A DNA stretch of 64,000 nucleotides from Azolla caroliniana. Its lineage: Eukaryota > Polypodiophyta. The position numbers and the translations under genes are program-made. The DNA lies in NCBI GenBank assembly GCA_043228905.1, contig JBHGNT010000013.1:20460001-20524000 (forward strand), given 5' to 3'. The notes below the pieces were generated by a model. It ran no database searches and had not been told where the DNA came from. It saw only the letters and a list, made by a program, of their open reading frames with translations. Shown here in pieces: positions 59,001 through 64,000 of this stretch (position 1 is the stretch's first letter; every line of letters begins with the position of its first letter).

Positions 59001-62000
59001 TCATTTGATAATTTTCCGTATTTCTTGAGGTGAGTAGATTTGTTCCAATTTTCTATATAAAGATCTTCAGAATAAAATAAAACTTTACTGTATCCTGATT
59101 GCTTGCACTAAGTTGAGTGTTGTTCCAGTGAAAGCACAAAGAATGTGCTTATTACCTCTAGCTACATACATTTGAAGTGTCCGGATTTTGCCAAGTTTAC
59201 AAATGACTTGCTAGCTGTCTGTCCTCGCATCCTACTTTCTGGGCCTGCAGGTTTATGAGATCAAATAAACTAAATTATTTATATAGAATGGTGTGCATTT
59301 GTTGATTGGCATGTTTATGTGCTTGTATCAGGATCGGATATTTATCAGGAGGTGCTTGTAAAGGCATTGGCGAAGCATTTTGGGGCAAGGTTGCTGATTT
59401 TCGATAGTGGTTCATTGCCAACATTGGTAAGCTAAAACATGATCTTTTGCTGCTATCAATGTTTACAACAGCACTGCTGTCCAAAAATTTGTACACCTAA
59501 AGAACATTAGCATGTTGCATTTTTCCCATTATAAGACACTTTTTCAAACTGCATCTCCCTAATTATTTTATTATTCGAAAATCGAATCTTTCTGATTTCC
59601 GCTAAAAATATTTCTTTAAATGTTGCATGAAAAATGTTTTGGCAAAAGATCTATAGGGTAGTTGTTTTTGGAATAAAACAGTGGGAAGAGTATTGGTAGA
59701 ATATACCATCTAGATTTGGTTTTATATTAATGGAGTGCAATAACTCAGTTGATGCATTCAATCCTAACATAGGAGAGGGCCCATATTTTGCTTACAACAT
59801 AGGTTGCAAGTGGCTATGCTACACAATCTAGGAATCGCCATTAAGCCGGCCACCTCCCTGTTGAACGGTTTTGGAGTTGCTCTCTCTGTTTTGTGGTTTT
59901 GGAGTTGCCCTGGGATTGTGGGGTTCAACACCTCCATGCACTTTATGGTTCATGAGAGCCCACTAGTTGGCTCTTTGTTATGTTTACGGGGCTGGTCGCA
60001 TCCCCAAGTACTATCCTTTGTACTGGAGTAATGGAGAGGGGCCCTGGAAGTCATTCAGAAAGCAATGACTACCATGTGGGTTCTTTGATTTCTTTTGATT
60101 GGCTTTCCCTGTACATGATCTTTGGGTAGATGTGTGAGGTGGTTACTAGAGCAATCACTTCCAATCATCCATAAATTTAAGATAATTTAGTACTTTGGAA
60201 CATATCCGCACATATCCTATAATCATTATATTCACTTTCTGAATCTGTAATATTTCTTGATCAGTATGAACTTGAGCACAGTAGTGTAATATAGATTCAA
60301 CTGATCACTAGTATTTCTTTGATGTTTTGTACCCTTCTTTTCTCACTCAACCAACTCCAACAATTCCATTGAATTGATGCCTCCATTCCAATAACTGTTT
60401 CCATTTCCATATCATTGATCCAGAAGGTTCCTGAATTGGCTGGTTCTGAAGTCATAGGTCTTCCCATGAGCTGTTTGGGAGTTCCTTAAAAGCTTGGTGT
60501 TCCTATGCATTTGGAAAACCTGCCGTTCCCATGTCATCAGTGGGGAGAGTCACCCAGTCGTTGTGAGCTTTGAACCTCCACAATCTTTTAAACTTAATGG
60601 GCAGTGGGACCAGATTTTATGACTCTAGGTGCTGGTTTCTTAACATTACGTTCGAGGAATCGGCCCTCACTAGAAGTTAAGATTGTCGATAGTTGCAATC
60701 AGGAAATGACTAAAGTGACAAAAGAAAGTCTTTTATGTATGGAATCAATGCAATAATATATATTCACTTTCTAGGAACATGAAACATAGGAATTTTTATT
60801 GGAGATTTGACCCTGATGAATGCTGATGGGGTATCCGATCGATTGTTATTCTTATTCCACAGGGTATTGCAGCTGGAAGGGATACAGAGACAGGTAAAGA
60901 CTCTGGAATGCTTGAACAAGGTACTTCTGGCAAAGAAACATTGGAAGCTTCTGAAGAGATTGTTCGAAAGGATGAATCTTCTTTTGTGGCAGATTTGAAT
61001 GCTATTGTGTCACGAACTTTGCCATCGATACCTAATGTAAGCTCCAAGTTAGATATAACATCTGTTTTCACTGCATCAACTTCAAAGCGTATCTTGAAGA
61101 CAGGTAACTAACTAGATTTATGTGCCTTATTTATTAGAAAAGGCCTAATCAACCTAACTAGATTTTGGTTTTTTTAGGGGATAGAGTGAAATTTATTGGT
61201 TCAAATGTTCCAAGCATGGCTTTTCAGAATTATGTGTCAAGGTGGATCCCTTATCTTGTCTAAACAATTTGCTTCATATGTTCCATTGCACATTCTATGG
61301 TATATTCTGTCTTCCTTTTGACATTACATCTCTGTTAAAGGAGTAGATGGATACAAATTTAGGCTTAGAGCTTCTCTTTTAACACTATTTGTCGGGAGTA
61401 TTATCATCTGCCGTTTAAACACCACATTTTCAGAGTGGGATGCTGATCTGTTTTATGGGTCAATTACTAGACTGTTCAATCATATAGCATTGTCTGCAAG
61501 AAGTATGACATGATTTTAAATTTATTATGCAATGAGGGAAAAACACATACCTTATGACTTAATAAAGAGTATTAGCAGATTGTCTCAAACTCAAGATGTG
61601 GTCCTTCTCCTTGGCATTTGTATCAGCCTAAACATGGTTATATATTTAGTGTTTTTAATTTGTGATACGTTGGAAGAACATAGCCAAAGTTGGAAAACTG
61701 TAACAAAATCTTTTGCTTACTTTGGAGCTTTATTCTTTTGAGAATCTCTGGAGATTAAGGACAAAAGTGATTTTGCGCTATCGGCATATATTTAGGAATG
61801 TCTAATGAGTTATAACTACTGTTTGTAGTCGAGGTGCTCCCATAGGTGCTCGAGGGAAGGTTCTACTTACATTTGATGAAAATCCTGGCAAAGTTGGGGT
61901 CCGGTTTGATAGAGCTCTTGCTGATGGTAACGATTTAGGAGGACTTTGTGAGGAAGATCATGGATTTTTCTGTAATGGTCAGTGCTCCTCACAAAAATTT

Positions 62001-64000
62001 AAAAATATGGCTTGGTATTTCGGTTTCAACTTTTTTGCCTTTCTAACATTGATGATTGATCAGCAAATGAACTTCGGCTGGAGGGAGGGTACAGTGAGGA
62101 CCTGGAGAAACTTGTAACTGATGTTCTCTTTGAGGTTTGTGTTAGTTTTTCGATTTCATAAAAAAGGATTGGCAAATGGATGATATTGAGTTTGTTCAGA
62201 GTGTGTCAAATTTTAATGATATTCCTAGAATATGGTCAATATAGATCTCATACCTGCGATATGACAGGTGGTGGCGACGGAAAACAAGAAAGGACCATTT
62301 ATACTCTTTGTAAAAGAAGTAGAGAAGTCAATCATCGGGAACTTTGAGTACCATGCTGCATTCAAGGCTAAGCTTGAGAAGTTAGAGGGGGGAACTGTCG
62401 TCATTGGTTCACACACTCTGTCTGATAGTCGCAAGGAGAAGGCATGCTCACTATTAATTCTTCCTCCATGCTGCAGTTTGTGGAATTTATTATGCCAAAC
62501 ATATCATCTAATGTATTCTTTCATGGATACAGTCTCATCCAGGAGGTCTTGTGTTTACCAAGTTTGGCAGCAATCAAACAACACTTCTTGATCTTGCTTT
62601 TCCGGTAGTGGAGCTTCCTAAATCTGCATTTCTATTTTGAGGAAATTTTCATGTCAAGCAGTTGTATTACTTATTAGCACATGTTTTATATAGGACAATT
62701 TTGGGAGGCTACATGAACGCAACAAGGAGGCACCAAAAGCATCAAAGATGCTTTCCAAACTTTTTCCGAACAAGGTCAACCTGCAAATTCCACAGGTAAT
62801 TAGGGAGATGTTTGCATGGTTTCTATTCTGGCTTCATGAGTTCTTATTTTCCAACTTATGTGTGCTGTTTATTTTGTGTGGCCACAGGATGAAAACCTTC
62901 TATCTGAATGGAAACGACAACTAGAACGAGACATTGAAACTTTGAAATCCAAAGCTAACCTGGTTCAGCTACGCACGGTATGGAATTTGCCGTCCTGATA
63001 TGCAGCAATAATTTTAGAATCTAGAATATAGTGATTATCAAAATCATTGAAGACTTGTGTGCCAATAGGCCTAGAAAATACAAACAGTGATCAGATTTGT
63101 GGTAAATTTAGTTTGTGGAGTTTTTGTTACACAATGTTGACCTCATTTATGTCTCATAATCAGGCTATAAATATCTGTTTGAAAATTTACTGTGATAAGA
63201 TTGTCATCGTTTTATATAGGTGCTCGCGAGAAACAATGTTGAATGTGATGATCTTTCAACTCTCTTTGTAAAGGATCAGGCACTTACAAATGAGGGTGAG
63301 TTTTCTAGTAAATTACATAGTTTAGATTGTAGACAATCGTTGGCTCATTCTTGGGAATACTAATATGTGACAAGTCATTATGCTACAGCCACTGAAAGGA
63401 TTGTTGGTTGGGCAATCAGTGACCATCTAATGAATTGCCAAGATCCTGATATTAGAAACAGCAAGTTAGTTCTTTCCAAAGAAAGGTATACCAATTATGG
63501 TTGAAGATAGTCTTGTTGCTTGAATTTATGTTATTATGGAAATCACAATTGTATTTTGTTCCTTTACTTCAGCATTAGTCATGGGCTCAATATCCTGCAA
63601 GCAGTCCAAAATGAATCTCGTAGTTTAAAAAAGACACTTAAGGTATCATGCAAATCAAATAATTCTGGTGATACCTTTGTGAAAAGCGAGGAGTTTCTGG
63701 TGATACCTTTGTGAATAATCACTGAAAAGGTGGATTTACCTTTATTGGACAGGATGTTGTAACAGACAACGAATTTGAGAAGAGATTACTTTCAGAGGTT
63801 ATCCCACCGAGTGATATTGGAGTAACTTTTGAGGATATCGGTGCTCTTGAGAACGTGAAGGAAACACTAAAGGAACTGGTTATGCTTCCACTGCAAAGAC
63901 CAGAGCTCTTTTGTAAAGGCCAATTAACCAAGGTATGCACCAAGAAATATCCTATACTCATTCATAAATAGACATACACTACAGCCTAGAGTTCTATATA
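56089..64000 (+). CDS. FHA-domain AAA-type ATPase, 5' part (20 exons seen, runs off window)
   Basis: Large plant ATPase with an N-terminal phospho-threonine-binding FHA domain and a C-terminal AAA+ module; role poorly defined. Exons: 56089-56181, 56521-56800, 57583-57686, 57949-58065, 58150-58296, 58401-59029, 59129-59250, 59332-59426, 60863-61103, 61178-61241, 61829-61977, 62064-62134, 62268-62441, 62533-62604, 62694-62795, 62888-62977, 63220-63295, 63389-63485, 63573-63642, 63753-63932 (991 residues, phases consistent). It starts MVSTRRTASKRSPPPP, basic and probably nuclear. FHA core: HTFTIGRSRGCNLQLKDQGI to HEQGGVTLLEHTGNSGIVHV. Then an acidic linker, YFLSESTKNVLITSSYIHLK, a P-loop-like LLSGPAGSDIYQE without the usual GKT, KVLLTFDENPGKVGVRFDRA, GGLCEEDHGFFCNG and DVVTDNEFEKRLLSEVIPPS up to DIGALENVKETLKELVMLPL. 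The true Walker A would be in the next exon, outside the window. One intron is GC-AG. Confidence 0.94.
56860..57545. repeat. Decayed ~45-60 bp tandem array in FHA/AAA intron 2
   Basis: Variants of GAGGTTTTGCTTGAGATGGA, GTGTATATTATACCATTGAT recur through nearly the whole 780-bp intron, with more than ten degenerate copies. It is non-coding. Confidence 0.8.
62442..62532 (+). other. GC-AG intron in the FHA/AAA gene
   Basis: Exon 13 must end at RKEK (62441) to join SHPGGLVFTKFGSNQ in frame, but the next bases are GCATGC, not GT. The acceptor is ATACAG. GC-AG is a known minor class of U2 introns. Confidence 0.8.
63663..63714. repeat. 32-bp partial duplication in an FHA/AAA intron
   Basis: TTCTGGTGATACCTTTGTGA occurs at 63663-63682 and again at 63695-63714, within the intron before exon 20. 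Confidence 0.9.

Overview
The window looks like nuclear DNA of a land plant, most likely a seedless vascular plant such as a fern. The evidence for a plant is AT-rich DNA with multi-exon genes, a plastid-targeted PetM, a plant-type ATP-phosphofructokinase, an FHA/AAA ATPase of the plant type, and three intronless PLS-class pentatricopeptide repeat (PPR) genes. The fern assignment is an inference from the style of the PPR proteins and the repeat-filled introns, not a proof.

Layout, left to right. 0.2-2.4 kb: 3' part of a Sec14/CRAL-TRIO lipid-transfer gene. 4.2-11 kb: repeat territory with a 262-bp tandem duplication, two 5'-truncated LINE insertions that each still show a target-site duplication, and a decayed Ty1/copia element. 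11.9-18 kb: a 14-exon phosphofructokinase gene, preceded by three G-boxes and a (CCCTAA)4 tract. 20.1-20.5 kb: single-exon PETM on the minus strand. 21-28 kb: gene-poor, with fragments of plastid 16S rRNA (nuclear plastid DNA). 28.5-31.2 kb: a two-exon gene of unknown function. 34.4-36.8 kb: ribosomal protein eS10 (RPS10), whose first coding exon is only the ATG. 38.5-51.4 kb: a cluster of three PPR genes (+, -, +) with PPR debris between them. 52-55 kb: decayed retroelement sequence and a hairpin. 56.1 kb to the window end: the 5' two thirds of an FHA/AAA ATPase gene, whose catalytic P-loop lies beyond the edge.

The intact genes are housekeeping or organelle-related: glycolysis (PFK), photosynthetic electron transport (PETM), translation (RPS10) and organelle RNA processing (PPR). 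I see no operon-like or pathway-like arrangement between them, and no convincing evidence of a wholly new system. The most interesting material is the PPR cluster. All three members have lost a working DYW deaminase in different ways: two end at the E/DYW junction, and the third keeps a DYW domain whose catalytic His-Ser-Glu triplet has become Leu-Gly-Val. Between them, part of a PPR motif has been amplified into a 92-bp tandem array. A second theme is that introns of four unrelated genes each hold their own private, decayed tandem-repeat array.
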